64,000 nucleotides of DNA from positions 124,001 through 188,000 of the forward strand of contig NZ_JARVRX010000013.1 of the NCBI RefSeq assembly GCF_030209435.1. Reading direction: 5' to 3'. Origin of the DNA: Mycolicibacterium sp. lyk4-40-TYG-92. GTDB lineage: Bacteria; Actinomycetota; Actinomycetes; Mycobacteriales; Mycobacteriaceae. Positions 51,890 through 60,326 of the stretch are shown piece by piece. A model generated the notes under the pieces. That model was not told where the DNA came from. It saw nothing but the letters and a program-made list of their open reading frames with translations, and ran no database searches. The position numbers were made by a program, and so were the translations under genes. Position 1 is the stretch's first letter, and every line of letters begins with the position of its first letter.

Positions 51890-52288
51890 ATGAAGCTTGT
51901 TTCCACCCGCATCATCACCGCCGACGTGCCGAGCCTCGTCGGGTTCTATGAATTGGTGACCGGAGCCGACGCCGTCTGGGCCAACGAGATGTTCGCGGAA
52001 ATCCCCACGCCGGTCGGCACATTGGCGATCGGCAGCGACAAGACCGTCCCGTTGTTCGGCGCGGGTTCGGCAGAGCCTGCGGCCAACCGGAGCGCCATCA
52101 TCGAGTTCATCGTGGCCGACGTGGACGCCGAATACGAACGGCTCCGCGACCGGCTGGACGAGGTGGTCACCGAGCCCACCACCATGCCGTGGGGCAACCG
52201 GGCGCTGTTGTTCCGCGATCCCGACGGCAATCTGGTCAACCTCTTCACGCCGGTGACCGACGGTGCGAAGGCGAAATTCGAGGTGTAG
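51890..52288 (+). CDS. VOC-family (glyoxalase/dioxygenase fold) protein
   Basis: A 132-residue protein of the vicinal-oxygen-chelate fold: two beta-alpha-beta-beta-beta units, with VSTRIITADVPSLVGFYELV first and FIVADVDAEYERLRDRLD second, ending FRDPDGNLVNLFTPV. The E of the usual metal site is not certain (NLFTPV lacks the final E of the H/E pattern), so it may bind ligands rather than catalyse. Function unknown. Confidence 0.8.
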   Translation: MKLVSTRIITADVPSLVGFYELVTGADAVWANEMFAEIPTPVGTLAIGSDKTVPLFGAGSAEPAANRSAIIEFIVADVDAEYERLRDRLDEVVTEPTTMPWGNRALLFRDPDGNLVNLFTPVTDGAKAKFEV

Positions 52289-52304
52289 CTGCCTGTTCGC
52301 GGCA

Positions 52305-52310
52305 TAGCAT
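52305..52310 (+). promoter_or_regulatory. -10 box (TAGCAT) for the methyltransferase gene
   Basis: TAGCAT, six bases before GTG 52317. Confidence 0.4.
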
Positions 52311-52316
52311 CTGCTG

Positions 52317-53063
52317 GTGAGCTTCGTCGTCTCGCCGGACGCCTACGGCCGCTACATGGGCCGCTATGCCGAGCCTCTCGCTGGGGTCTTCGGTGCCTTC
52401 GCCGGGGTCGCCGCGGGAAACAAGGTGCTCGACGTCGGCTGCGGTCCCGGCGCGCTGACGGCGTACGCGCGGTCGGTCGGAGCCGAGGTCTCGGCGATCG
52501 ATCCGTCGCCACCATTCGTCGACGCGATGCGTGAGCGTTTCCCCGGCATCGATGTGCGTAGCGGCACGGCAGAGGAATTACCTTACGACGCAGGTACTTT
52601 CGATGCCGCGCTGGCACAGTTGGTGGTGCACTTCATGGCGGACCCCGTGGTCGGCGTGAGCCAGATGGCCCGAGTGACTCGGCCCGGCGGCATCGTCGCG
52701 GCGTGTGTGTGGGACGGTCCGACCGGCGCGCTGGCGCCGTTCTGGGACGCCGTCCACGTGGTTGACCCCGACGCGCAGGACGAGGCGCTGCTGTCCGGCG
52801 CGCACCGGGGACACCTGACCGAGATCTTCGAAGCCGCCGGGCTCCGCGACGTGGCAGAGGACGCCATCACCATCGACGTGGTGCATCCGAGCTTCGAAGA
52901 ATGGTGGGAGCCGTACACGTTCGGCGTCGGTCCCGCCGGGGACTACGTGCAGCGCCTCGACGATGCGGGACGCGACCGGCTGGAAACCGTTGCGCGCCAA
53001 CATCTTGGCGACGGACCGTTCACCGTGACGGCCACGGCATGGGCCGCCCGCGGGACGGTCTGA
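52317..53063 (+). CDS. SAM-dependent methyltransferase
   Basis: A 248-residue class I methyltransferase. Motif I is KVLDVGCGPGALTAYA, motif II region has SAIDPSPPFVDAMRERF, and motif III is MARVTRPGGIVAACVW. The substrate-specific end is unlike menaquinone or cyclopropane enzymes, so the substrate is open. GTG start follows a TAGCAT box by six bases. It follows the VOC gene by 28 bases. Confidence 0.85.
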   Translation: MSFVVSPDAYGRYMGRYAEPLAGVFGAFAGVAAGNKVLDVGCGPGALTAYARSVGAEVSAIDPSPPFVDAMRERFPGIDVRSGTAEELPYDAGTFDAALAQLVVHFMADPVVGVSQMARVTRPGGIVAACVWDGPTGALAPFWDAVHVVDPDAQDEALLSGAHRGHLTEIFEAAGLRDVAEDAITIDVVHPSFEEWWEPYTFGVGPAGDYVQRLDDAGRDRLETVARQHLGDGPFTVTATAWAARGTV

Positions 53064-53170
53064 CCCGTGTGGCGCAGTCCGTCGGCGCCCGAATCCTTGA
53101 TCACTGGGTCGATCTGGGAGGCACGCTTTAGACTCAGCCGCTCAGCATCGCACTGCGGGGTGGAGCGCCG

Positions 53171-54301
53171 ATGAAGCAGGACATGTATCGATTCACCACG
53201 GATGCGCTGCGTGCCAGCGGCCTCATGACCCCGCTCAGGGTGGTGATCGGTGTGATGTGCATATCAATGACGCCCGTCGTGTGGACGATGCAGTTCAACC
53301 CGAACGGACCGCACGGCCTCATTCCCCGACTGATCCAGCTCGTTCTGGGGGGCACGCCGGCGATCGTCGGCATCATGTGGATCGTCGGCGATTGGCCGAC
53401 ATTCCGTCAATCACTGCTGTTCGTGGCGTGGGCCGATATCGCCCTGGCGATCGGCACTGCCTTCAACTCGACGCCCGCAGCACGACTCGACGGCACATTT
53501 CACATGGGCCTCATCGGCGTCTACATCGCGTTCATCCTCGGCCCGACGGTGCTGGCGGCACATTGCGCATTCACGCTCGCTGCGATGATCGCACTCTCGG
53601 CCTACTGCGTTGCCACCCATCACTCCGGCTGGGGCGATCTGTACATCTTCTTGGCTCCGGCCATCTCATCCGTGATCGTCCTCCCGGTGCTCATCCAGGC
53701 CCTGATCGAGGGCGCCCGACGTACGGCTTTGAAAACTTTTCAACACGCGACCCTCGACCCGCTGACCGGACTGAACAATCGACGTGGGATGTACGCCCGC
53801 ACAGACGAACTGATCCGCAATAACGGATCGGCCATTCTGGTTGCCGCCATCGTGGACCTCGATCGCTTCAAAGGGCTCAACGACGTGCACGGTCACGAAG
53901 AGGGCGACCTCGCCCTCAAAGCGGTGGCCCAGGCACTGGCCGCTTGCATGCGACCCGGCGACATCGCCGCCCGGCTGGGCGGCGACGAATTCAGCGCTCT
54001 GGCCGTGGTCAACTCCGACGCCGAGGCCACCGAGTTCGTCGACCGTCTCCGTGTCGCGCTCCACGACATCACCGATACCGTCACCGCGAGTGTGGGAATC
54101 GTCTGCCGACGTCTACCGCTTCAGGGCAATGTCGACAACGTGCTGCGCCACGCCGACCGCGCCATGTACGAAGCCAAACGGCAAGGCGGGAATCGCGTGG
54201 TGCAGTTCGATGTTGCTGACGAGTTCAGTTCGGCGAGCGCCGCCGAACGACACATCACACCGGTAGTCCGGCAACAACCCCGTGGCCGCGATTACCGCTG
54301 A
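53171..54301 (+). CDS. Membrane-bound diguanylate cyclase (GGDEF)
   Basis: A 376-residue signalling protein. Six or seven hydrophobic segments (residues 20-190) form an integral sensor, followed by the GGDEF domain: DPLTGLNNRRGMY, DLDRFKGLNDVHGHEEGDLAL and RLGGDEFSAL. The GGDEF site is intact and the RPGD four to nine residues before it is a complete product-inhibition (I) site. It should make c-di-GMP. No EAL domain is present. The 3' gap to 54457 (155 bases) shows no gene. Confidence 0.92.
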   Translation: MKQDMYRFTTDALRASGLMTPLRVVIGVMCISMTPVVWTMQFNPNGPHGLIPRLIQLVLGGTPAIVGIMWIVGDWPTFRQSLLFVAWADIALAIGTAFNSTPAARLDGTFHMGLIGVYIAFILGPTVLAAHCAFTLAAMIALSAYCVATHHSGWGDLYIFLAPAISSVIVLPVLIQALIEGARRTALKTFQHATLDPLTGLNNRRGMYARTDELIRNNGSAILVAAIVDLDRFKGLNDVHGHEEGDLALKAVAQALAACMRPGDIAARLGGDEFSALAVVNSDAEATEFVDRLRVALHDITDTVTASVGIVCRRLPLQGNVDNVLRHADRAMYEAKRQGGNRVVQFDVADEFSSASAAERHITPVVRQQPRGRDYR

Positions 54302-54456
54302 ACGGCTCTTTCGCCCGGTAGCGGCTCGGCCAGCACCGATCACACAGCGTTCGCATGACGTGCCCTCTTCGGTAGTCCGAGTGCGCGTAGACCCGTGATT
54401 CTTCGCGGCCACAGCCAACTTTTGGTTAGCTCGCGTTCTCGTTCGCCACCCAGCGG

Positions 54457-55035
54457 TCAAGAAATACCGAGCGCCGCGGCAGTCAGATGCCAGAGTCGCT
54501 CGGCCGCCAGATCGGGATCGGCGCGCGGTGTGGCCCGGAGCTGTTGGGCGATGCTGTGCCGCAGACCGCCGATGACGAACGCGCCGGCGCTGTCCGCGTC
54601 GATGTCGTCGGGTAGTTCACCGGTTTCTTGTCCGTGCCGGATGTTGTCGGACGCGGCCTCGCTCATCGTCTGCAGATGGACCGCTTCGAGTTCGGCGAGT
54701 TCGGGGTCCAGCGTCGCGCGGCCGAGCAGGATCGGCGCCAGGTCATCGTCGAAGTGGTAGGCGACGAAACGCCGGGTGCGCTCGCGTTCCCGGATTCCCC
54801 AGTCGACGCCGACGGGTAGGTGCGCGTCGGCGATGGCGTGCCGCAGCCCGTGGTAGAAGTCGTCGTAAACCGCTGCGAGAAGCCCACTTTTGGAACCGAA
54901 GTGGTGATAGAGGGCGCCGGTACTCAGCTGTGCCCGACGCATCAGCGCGTTCAGTTCAAGCACTCCGTTGCCGCGCACCAGTTCGTCGCGCGCGGCGGTC
55001 AGAAGTTGTTGACGTCCGATCGGGGCGCGTGCCAT
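54457..55035 (-). CDS. TetR-family regulator
   Basis: A 192-residue repressor-type protein. The N-terminal helix-turn-helix is RRAQLSTGALYHHFGSKSGLLAAV. The C-terminal part resembles TetR_C proteins (DELVRGNGVLELNALM precedes). ATG 55035 is the start. A 26-bp inverted repeat lies in the 48-base gap to the divergent PhyH gene, so it likely represses that gene and itself. Confidence 0.9.
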   Translation of the reverse strand: MARAPIGRQQLLTAARDELVRGNGVLELNALMRRAQLSTGALYHHFGSKSGLLAAVYDDFYHGLRHAIADAHLPVGVDWGIRERERTRRFVAYHFDDDLAPILLGRATLDPELAELEAVHLQTMSEAASDNIRHGQETGELPDDIDADSAGAFVIGGLRHSIAQQLRATPRADPDLAAERLWHLTAAALGIS

Positions 55036-55041
55036 AGTCCA

Positions 55042-55067
55042 AAACATAACAGAATTCAGTTATGTTT
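55042..55067. promoter_or_regulatory. Operator between the tetR and phyH-like genes
   Basis: Arms AAACATAAC (55042-55050) and GTTATGTTT (55059-55067) are perfect; the centre AGAATTCA is itself nearly palindromic. It fills most of the gap, as expected for a TetR site. The motif differs from the KstR consensus. Confidence 0.75.
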
Positions 55068-55083
55068 CGGCGGGAGTGGAGCC

Positions 55084-55932
55084 ATGAGCACTGAAGTGTC
55101 ATCGCTGGCGGACTTGAGCGGCGACCTGGCCGGCACGTACCGCCGAACCGAGAGCGGCGGCGCGACCGTCGACCCAGCGATCGTGGACGCCGACCTCGCC
55201 GCGATGGCGCGCGACGGCTACGTGATCCTGCCCGACCTGCTCAGCGCACAGCAGCTCGACGAGATCCGGGAGGCGGTGACGCCGATGCTGGATCTACACG
55301 GCCGCAACGGTTTTGAGGGACGGTCAACCCAGCGCATCTACAGCGTGCTGAACAAGACCGCGGCGTGCGACGTCATCGCCGACCACCCGCGCGTGCTCGC
55401 CCTGCTGGACCGGATGTTCCTGCCGAACTATCTGTTGTCCATGCTCCAGGTGATCAATATCCTGCCGGGGGAGCAGGCGCAGATGCTGCACACCGACGAT
55501 GGCTTCTACCCGCTGCCGCGGCCCCGGGCCCCGTTGGGCGCGGCGACCATCTGGGCCATCGACGATTTCACCGCCGACAACGGCGCCACCGACGTCGTCC
55601 CCGGCAGTCAGCGCTGGGGTGACCAGTTGCCGGGCGACGACGTCGAACGCCGTCCCGTGGTGATGAAAGCCGGGTCATGCGTGTTCTTCCCGGGCACGCT
55701 GTGGCACGGTGGCGGAGCCAACCGCACCGGCCGTCCGCGGCTGGCCGTCACCGCTCAATACTGCGAGCCGTGGCTGCGGCCGCAGGAGGCGTTCACGCTG
55801 TCGATGACCAAGGACACCGTGCGACGCGTGTCCGAAGACATCCGGCGGATGCTCGGCTACAGCATCCATCCGCCGTTCATCGGGCAGGTCGACGGTATGC
55901 ATCCGAAGCGGCTGCTGGACTTGAGCTCCTAA
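55084..55932 (+). CDS. Phytanoyl-CoA dioxygenase (PhyH) family protein
   Basis: A 282-residue Fe(II)/2-oxoglutarate oxygenase. The iron ligands are H and D of MLHTDDGFYPL and a distal H in TLWHGGGANRTGRPRLA, which also supplies the 2OG-binding arginine. AAMARDGYVILPDLLSAQQL is the family entrance. Substrate unknown; relatives hydroxylate branched acyl-CoAs or natural products. GGGAGTGGAGCC precedes the ATG. Control by the adjacent TetR protein is likely. Confidence 0.87.
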   Translation: MSTEVSSLADLSGDLAGTYRRTESGGATVDPAIVDADLAAMARDGYVILPDLLSAQQLDEIREAVTPMLDLHGRNGFEGRSTQRIYSVLNKTAACDVIADHPRVLALLDRMFLPNYLLSMLQVINILPGEQAQMLHTDDGFYPLPRPRAPLGAATIWAIDDFTADNGATDVVPGSQRWGDQLPGDDVERRPVVMKAGSCVFFPGTLWHGGGANRTGRPRLAVTAQYCEPWLRPQEAFTLSMTKDTVRRVSEDIRRMLGYSIHPPFIGQVDGMHPKRLLDLSS

Positions 55933-56004
55933 ACCGCTGACATCCTCGGCGCACGCACGCCGACCTCAGTTACCGCCGCGAATAGGGCGCCTCGAAAGAG
56001 GGGC

Positions 56005-56232
56005 TCAGTACGGCACGTCGGTATCGCCGGCGGACGTGTCCTTCTCGTCGTGATTCGACTCATGGAAGCCGAAGCTGCCCGGCCCAGGACCCTGGCCCGG
56101 AGCCTCGAATTCGTCGCCGCCGTAAGGCACGTCGGGATCCGGCTGAGCTCCGGCGATCGGGGCGAGGCTGACTGCGCCGCCGATCGCGGCAGCGGCGATC
56201 CACGATGCAATGAGCGCGCTTTTCATTCGCAT
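56005..56232 (-). CDS. Small secreted protein
   Basis: A 75-residue protein with a signal peptide (KSALIASWIAAAAIGGAVSL, cleavage near GAQPD) and a short acidic, Gly/Pro-rich mature part (FEAPGQGPGPGSFGFHE) with DVPYGG and DVPY repeats. AGGAG lies five bases before ATG 56232. Such small exported proteins are common in mycobacteria; function unknown. Confidence 0.75.
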   Translation of the reverse strand: MRMKSALIASWIAAAAIGGAVSLAPIAGAQPDPDVPYGGDEFEAPGQGPGPGSFGFHESNHDEKDTSAGDTDVPY

Positions 56233-56341
56233 GACGACTCCTGGCAGCTTGCCGATTACTGGGAATTCACGCACGAATGCTAGTCCTGCCCGAAGTTCAT
56301 TGACGGCGATTGAAATTATTCGGGGATTTCTGCCCTGCAGG

Positions 56342-57034
56342 TCAGGCGAGAATTTCGATCTCGTCGCCCAGCTGGTAGCCCGGCGTCAACGACAGCGAAT
56401 CACCGCTCCAGAACGATCCGGGATCGAAATAGTTCTCTCGTTTCTCGGTGACCAGCAGACCCATTTCCTCGTACGTGATGGCCACCGTCTCGGCGCAGTA
56501 GGCGGTCTCGAGCCCGGTCGCCCGCCGGCGGCTCTTGTCCCGCTGGGCGGATTCGCGAACCTTGCGATGTACCAATGGAATTCCGCGCGTGTAGTCGCTG
56601 ACCACCGGCGCCCGCCCGCGGAACCATCGTCCCGTCAACCGGGCCGTGGTGGGGAACGCGGTGCCGTCCATGCGGGCCACCACCTTCAGTGCCAGGTCTT
56701 CCTGCTCGCGGGTGGCGTACGGCGTCAGCTGGCGCAGCCAGCACCGCTGCCCGTACGCGTACACCCACCGCTCCACGGCGGCGCGCAGATCGTTGAGTTG
56801 CACGCCGCGGTGATGGCTGCCGCTCCACATGCATTCGAGTTTGTCGCCGAGTTCGGCGTGCCAGATCAGCGGCGGCAGGTCGTCGATCGCGACCGTCATG
56901 CCGACGTGGTTCACGGGGGCGTTGGTGAGCGCCTGGATGGCGCGGTCGGGCTTGGAAGCCCCACGGAACAACCAGATATCGCCGGTCCGGGTCTCGGCCA
57001 GCGCCCGCTCCAGTGTCACCGCGTTACCAGTCAT
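56342..57034 (-). CDS. Permuted papain-like (YiiX/NlpC-P60 type) protein
   Basis: A 230-residue protein without signal peptide. The permuted order is seen: the histidine comes first in GDIWLFRG...NHVGMTVAID (H near 43) and the cysteine later in AYCAETVAITYEEMG (C near 178), as in YiiX/LRAT-like amidases and esterases. A role as amidase or acyltransferase is inferred from the fold only. The catalytic context looks intact. It follows the secreted protein gene on the same strand. Confidence 0.7.
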   Translation of the reverse strand: MTGNAVTLERALAETRTGDIWLFRGASKPDRAIQALTNAPVNHVGMTVAIDDLPPLIWHAELGDKLECMWSGSHHRGVQLNDLRAAVERWVYAYGQRCWLRQLTPYATREQEDLALKVVARMDGTAFPTTARLTGRWFRGRAPVVSDYTRGIPLVHRKVRESAQRDKSRRRATGLETAYCAETVAITYEEMGLLVTEKRENYFDPGSFWSGDSLSLTPGYQLGDEIEILA

Positions 57035-57071
57035 CTGGGCAGCTTAGACATTCCCCGCCGCTTCGCTCGTC

Positions 57072-57077
57072 CATAAT
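57072..57077 (+). promoter_or_regulatory. -10 box (CATAAT) for the small membrane protein gene
   Basis: CATAAT, six bases before ATG 57084; close to TATAAT, leaderless spacing. Confidence 0.4.
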
Positions 57078-57083
57078 CACTGC

Positions 57084-57254
57084 ATGCGTGGCGTGTGGAA
57101 GTGGGTTGGCCTGGCCGGTGTCGCGGGCGTGGTCGCCGGTGGCGTGTTGGTCGCGCGCGATCAGCGCAAGCGCGAGTCATACACGGCCGACGACATTCGC
57201 GCCCGGCTGCATCAGCGGCTGGCCGAATCCGGTGGCAGCCAGCCCACGGCATAG
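57084..57254 (+). CDS. Small single-span membrane protein
   Basis: A 56-residue protein: KWVGLAGVAGVVAGGVLVAR is a membrane segment, followed by a charged helix (RKRESYTADDIRARLHQRLA). No ribosome site; a CATAAT box lies six bases before the ATG. The last 43 bases overlap the end of the convergent cyclase gene. Its G-x-x-x-G pattern and the basic tail are typical of real small proteins, but there is no homologue in memory. Confidence 0.6.
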   Translation: MRGVWKWVGLAGVAGVVAGGVLVARDQRKRESYTADDIRARLHQRLAESGGSQPTA

Positions 57255-58042
57255 AGCCGGTGGTCCCCGGCGAAGCCCTTCAGCTCCGCCACCCGGCCGC
57301 TGTCGAAACTGATGTCCGCGCAGGAAGCCGAGGCGGACAGGGCATCTCGCACGGCCTTGCTCACGAGTACTTCGCCGCCGTCGGCCTGACTCGCCACCCG
57401 CGCGGCCATGGCGACGTTGCGGCCGAAGAGATCGTCGCCGCGGCGCACCGACTTTCCGGTGTGAATCCCGATCCGGACCCGGACGCCGCCCGGCGCCTTC
57501 GCCAACTGCTGCTGCATGTCGATGCTGCAGCGCACGGCCTGCTCCGGCTCGGCGAAGGCGATCATGAAACCGTCGCCCTGACTCTTCACGACCAGACCCG
57601 ACTGCTTCTTGACGCACCGGCCGACCAACTTGTCGTGATGGTCGATCAGTCGCACCCAGGCCCGGTCACCCATGCGCTCGTTGAGCGCTGTCGATCCTTC
57701 GATGTCCGAGAACATGATCGCCACGCGGCCGGTCGGCGCCAGCTTGGCCAGGTCCGGCCGCTCCACCTCGGCCCAGCCGGCGAGCTCCTCGATCGATGAC
57801 CACATCGCACCGCCGAAGCCCTCTTTGTTGATGAGGTTGGCGGTCTGCCACATCGTCTTCACCGCCGCGCGGCCGCCGGCCAGCAGCAGGTTCGTGCGGG
57901 GTTCGGACGGCGCGCGCAGCTCCGCGATCTCTTGCCGCGCGGCCCGCAGCCGGGCGCGCGTCACCCGCAACGCGATGGTCTCGACGACAACCACCACGGC
58001 GAGCACACAGATGGCGACCAGCGAGATCGTCGAAACCGTCAC
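57212..58042 (-). CDS. Class III adenylate/guanylate cyclase, single-span
   Basis: A 276-residue cyclase with one N-terminal membrane segment (ISLVAICVLAVVVVVETIAL) and a linker helix. Metal aspartates are D113 in FSDIEGSTAL and D157 in KSQGDGFMIAF; K153 lies at the purine-specifying position and FGRNVAMAARVASQA carries the transition-state N and R. The catalytic set looks complete, favouring adenylate cyclase. The 3' end overlaps the small protein gene by 43 bases. Confidence 0.9.
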   Translation of the reverse strand: MTVSTISLVAICVLAVVVVVETIALRVTRARLRAARQEIAELRAPSEPRTNLLLAGGRAAVKTMWQTANLINKEGFGGAMWSSIEELAGWAEVERPDLAKLAPTGRVAIMFSDIEGSTALNERMGDRAWVRLIDHHDKLVGRCVKKQSGLVVKSQGDGFMIAFAEPEQAVRCSIDMQQQLAKAPGGVRVRIGIHTGKSVRRGDDLFGRNVAMAARVASQADGGEVLVSKAVRDALSASASCADISFDSGRVAELKGFAGDHRLYAVGWLPPDSASR

Positions 58043-58076
58043 CGCTCAAGTATCGAGGCGACGGGCCGCGATCGGG

Positions 58077-58964
58077 TCATTGACGGACGAACTGCACCAC
58101 CGCGTCGGTGAACGCGTCGTTGTCGTCGCCGGCCGCGGTGTGCCCGGCGTCGGACAGCTCGACGAACTGCGCACCCGGCACCTTCTGCAGGAAGTCCTGC
58201 ACGCCTTCGGTGCTGACCACGTCGGACAGCTTCCCGCGGATCAGCAGAATCGGGATCTCGAGGCTGATCGCGGCGTGCTCGAGCATCTCGGCGCGCTCGA
58301 ACGGGTCGTCGCCGGGCGCCGTGAGGAACGCCGGGTCCCAGTGCCAGAACCACTTGCCGTCGCGCAGCCGCAGGTTCTTCTTGAGCCCCTCCACGCTGCG
58401 GGGCCGGGTGCGGTGCGGCAGATACGCCGCGACGGCGTCGGCGGCCTCCTCCAGCGAGGCGAAGCCGTCGATGCCGCTGAACATGAAGTCGCGGATGCGT
58501 GCGCTGCCGCTCTTCTCGAACCGCGGCACCACGTCGACCAGAACCAGTTTGGTGACCAATTCGGGACCGGCTTCGTGCGCGACCGGCAGGCTGGTCAGGC
58601 CGCCCATGCTGGCGCCGATCAGGGCCACCGGCCGGCCGATCTGGTAGATCACCTGCAGGGTGTCGCCGGTCAGCGTCTCGAGCGAGTAGTTGGCGGTGGG
58701 GGAGCGGTCGCTGTCGCCGTGCCCGCGGCTGTCCAGTGCGACGACGTGGAAGCCGGCGTCCGCAAGAATCTGGCCGGTGTTCTTCCAGGAGTGCCGGTTC
58801 TGACCACCGCCGTGCAGCATCAGGATGGTGGGCTTGTCCGCAGCGATGTCCGCGTCGCGGTTCCACTCGTCGGCGACCAGAGTCAGTTCGTCGATACCGC
58901 GGAATCGCACCGTCTGTGGACTGCTGCCGCCATCGGCCGGGGAAGTGCGTTCGTCGGTGCTCAC
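58077..58964 (-). CDS. Alpha/beta hydrolase
   Basis: A 295-residue hydrolase. Oxyanion LMLHGGGQNRHSW, nucleophile GASMGG, acid residue in LIRGKLSDVVS and histidine in LSDAGHTAAGDD are present, the pattern of epoxide-hydrolase-like and C-C hydrolases. The GTG at 58964 is the start. It ends 34 bases before the cyclase gene start on the same strand and may be its upstream operon partner. Substrate unknown. Confidence 0.88.
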   Translation of the reverse strand: MSTDERTSPADGGSSPQTVRFRGIDELTLVADEWNRDADIAADKPTILMLHGGGQNRHSWKNTGQILADAGFHVVALDSRGHGDSDRSPTANYSLETLTGDTLQVIYQIGRPVALIGASMGGLTSLPVAHEAGPELVTKLVLVDVVPRFEKSGSARIRDFMFSGIDGFASLEEAADAVAAYLPHRTRPRSVEGLKKNLRLRDGKWFWHWDPAFLTAPGDDPFERAEMLEHAAISLEIPILLIRGKLSDVVSTEGVQDFLQKVPGAQFVELSDAGHTAAGDDNDAFTDAVVQFVRQ

Positions 58965-59100
58965 TGGATTCCTCTCGTCACTTCTCCTGCACGTTACCGA
59001 GCTGTGCTAACTGAACCGAACAGGACCCTGGTCACCGTGCGGTCTCTAGACTCGGCCGAGGTGTCGCCGCCCGGCCGGGCGCGCGGCGAGAGGAAGGCAT

Positions 59101-59736
59101 ATGGCTGACGAGCACGGGCGGCACAGGAATCCCGACGAGGTGGACGACGAGGACGCCGGCGCCCCGGACGTGACCTCCGATGCCGACGACGAGAAACCGG
59201 CCATTTCCGACGAGGAAGCCCTCGCTTTCCTGAAACCGGCTGCGCCCAAACGCGATAGCCGCGTGATCGTGGCGCTCGTCGTCGGCGTGTTGGTGGTCGG
59301 CGCGCTGGGCGCGGTGGTGACGTGGCTCGGTCAGCGCGAGCTGCAGTTGCGTCGCGACGAGGCCCTGCACCAGATGTACCTCACCGCCGGGAAGCAGGTC
59401 GCCGTCAATCTCACGACCATCGACTACCGGCACGTCGACGACGACATCAAGCGGGCGTTGGACACCTCGACCGGCGCCTACTTCGATGACTTCAAACAGC
59501 GTTCGACGGCTGTTGTCGACTCGGTGAAACAGCAGCAGTCGGCGTCGGTCGGCACGGTCACCGAGGCCGGCGTGGAGTCGGCGAACGAAACCAGTGGCGT
59601 GGTCCTGGTCGCGGTGAAGGTGCACACCGAGGTCGGCAGCGGGCCGCCGCAACGCGACCGCTACTGGCGCGTGCGGCTGACGATGCAGAAGGCGGGCGAG
59701 GACGCCAAGGTTTCGAAGGTGGAGCCGATCCAATGA
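59101..59736 (+). CDS. Orphan Mce-associated membrane (Mam-like) protein 1
   Basis: A 211-residue protein with an acidic N-terminus (DEVDDEDAGAPD), one membrane segment (SRVIVALVVGVLVVGALGAVV) and an extracytoplasmic domain with KQVAVNLTTIDYRHVDDDIKR, the hallmark of Mce-associated proteins (as Rv1362c/Rv1363c). No mce operon is present nearby, so it is an orphan. GAGAGGAAGG lies before the ATG. Overlaps the next gene by four bases (ATGA). Confidence 0.85.
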   Translation: MADEHGRHRNPDEVDDEDAGAPDVTSDADDEKPAISDEEALAFLKPAAPKRDSRVIVALVVGVLVVGALGAVVTWLGQRELQLRRDEALHQMYLTAGKQVAVNLTTIDYRHVDDDIKRALDTSTGAYFDDFKQRSTAVVDSVKQQQSASVGTVTEAGVESANETSGVVLVAVKVHTEVGSGPPQRDRYWRVRLTMQKAGEDAKVSKVEPIQ

Positions 59737-60326
59737 GCAAGCACGGGATGGATGAACCCGAAGAGCCGGCTGAGACGGAGTCGGTCGAAGCCGAGCCGGT
59801 GGCGCTTGGTGCTCCTGTGCCGCAGGCGAATTCGCACAAGACCGGCGGCATCGCGTGGGCGCGGGTGACGGCCTACCGGGTCCTGCCGGCGCTGGCGCTG
59901 GTGCTCGCGGCCGCCGCCGGCGGACTGTGGTACCTGACCGCCAAGCACAGCAATGAGGCCGAGCGCGCCACGGTGATCAAGGTCGCCAGCGACGGCACGG
60001 TCGCCCTGCTGTCGTACCAGCCGGACACGGTCCGTCGACAGCTGACCGACGCCCGCAAGCTGCTCACCACACCGTTCCTGGATGAGTACACGACGCTGAC
60101 CAAATCGGTGATCCCCGGCGCCGAGCAGCGGCACATCGCGGCGGCCACCTCGGTGCCGGCTGCGGCCGCGGTGTCGGTCGAGGAGAACCATGCCGTGGTG
60201 CTGGTGTTCGTCAACCAGACGGTGCGGATCGGTGACCAGGCGCCGTCCAGCACCCCGACGAGCGCGCGGGTGACCCTGGAACGACTGGGGGGCCAGTGGC
60301 TGATCGCCAAGTTCGAACCGGTGTGA
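59733..60326 (+). CDS. Orphan Mce-associated membrane (Mam-like) protein 2
   Basis: A 197-residue partner with the same build: acidic N-terminus, one membrane segment (RVLPALALVLAAAAGGLWYL) and a NTF2-like outside domain (VRRQLTDARKLLTTPFLDEY). Pairs of Mam proteins act as heteromers with Mce transporters in M. tuberculosis; orphan ones stabilise Mce1 or Mce4. Its stop overlaps the GTG of the next gene (GTGA). Confidence 0.85.
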   Translation: MSKHGMDEPEEPAETESVEAEPVALGAPVPQANSHKTGGIAWARVTAYRVLPALALVLAAAAGGLWYLTAKHSNEAERATVIKVASDGTVALLSYQPDTVRRQLTDARKLLTTPFLDEYTTLTKSVIPGAEQRHIAAATSVPAAAAVSVEENHAVVLVFVNQTVRIGDQAPSSTPTSARVTLERLGGQWLIAKFEPV

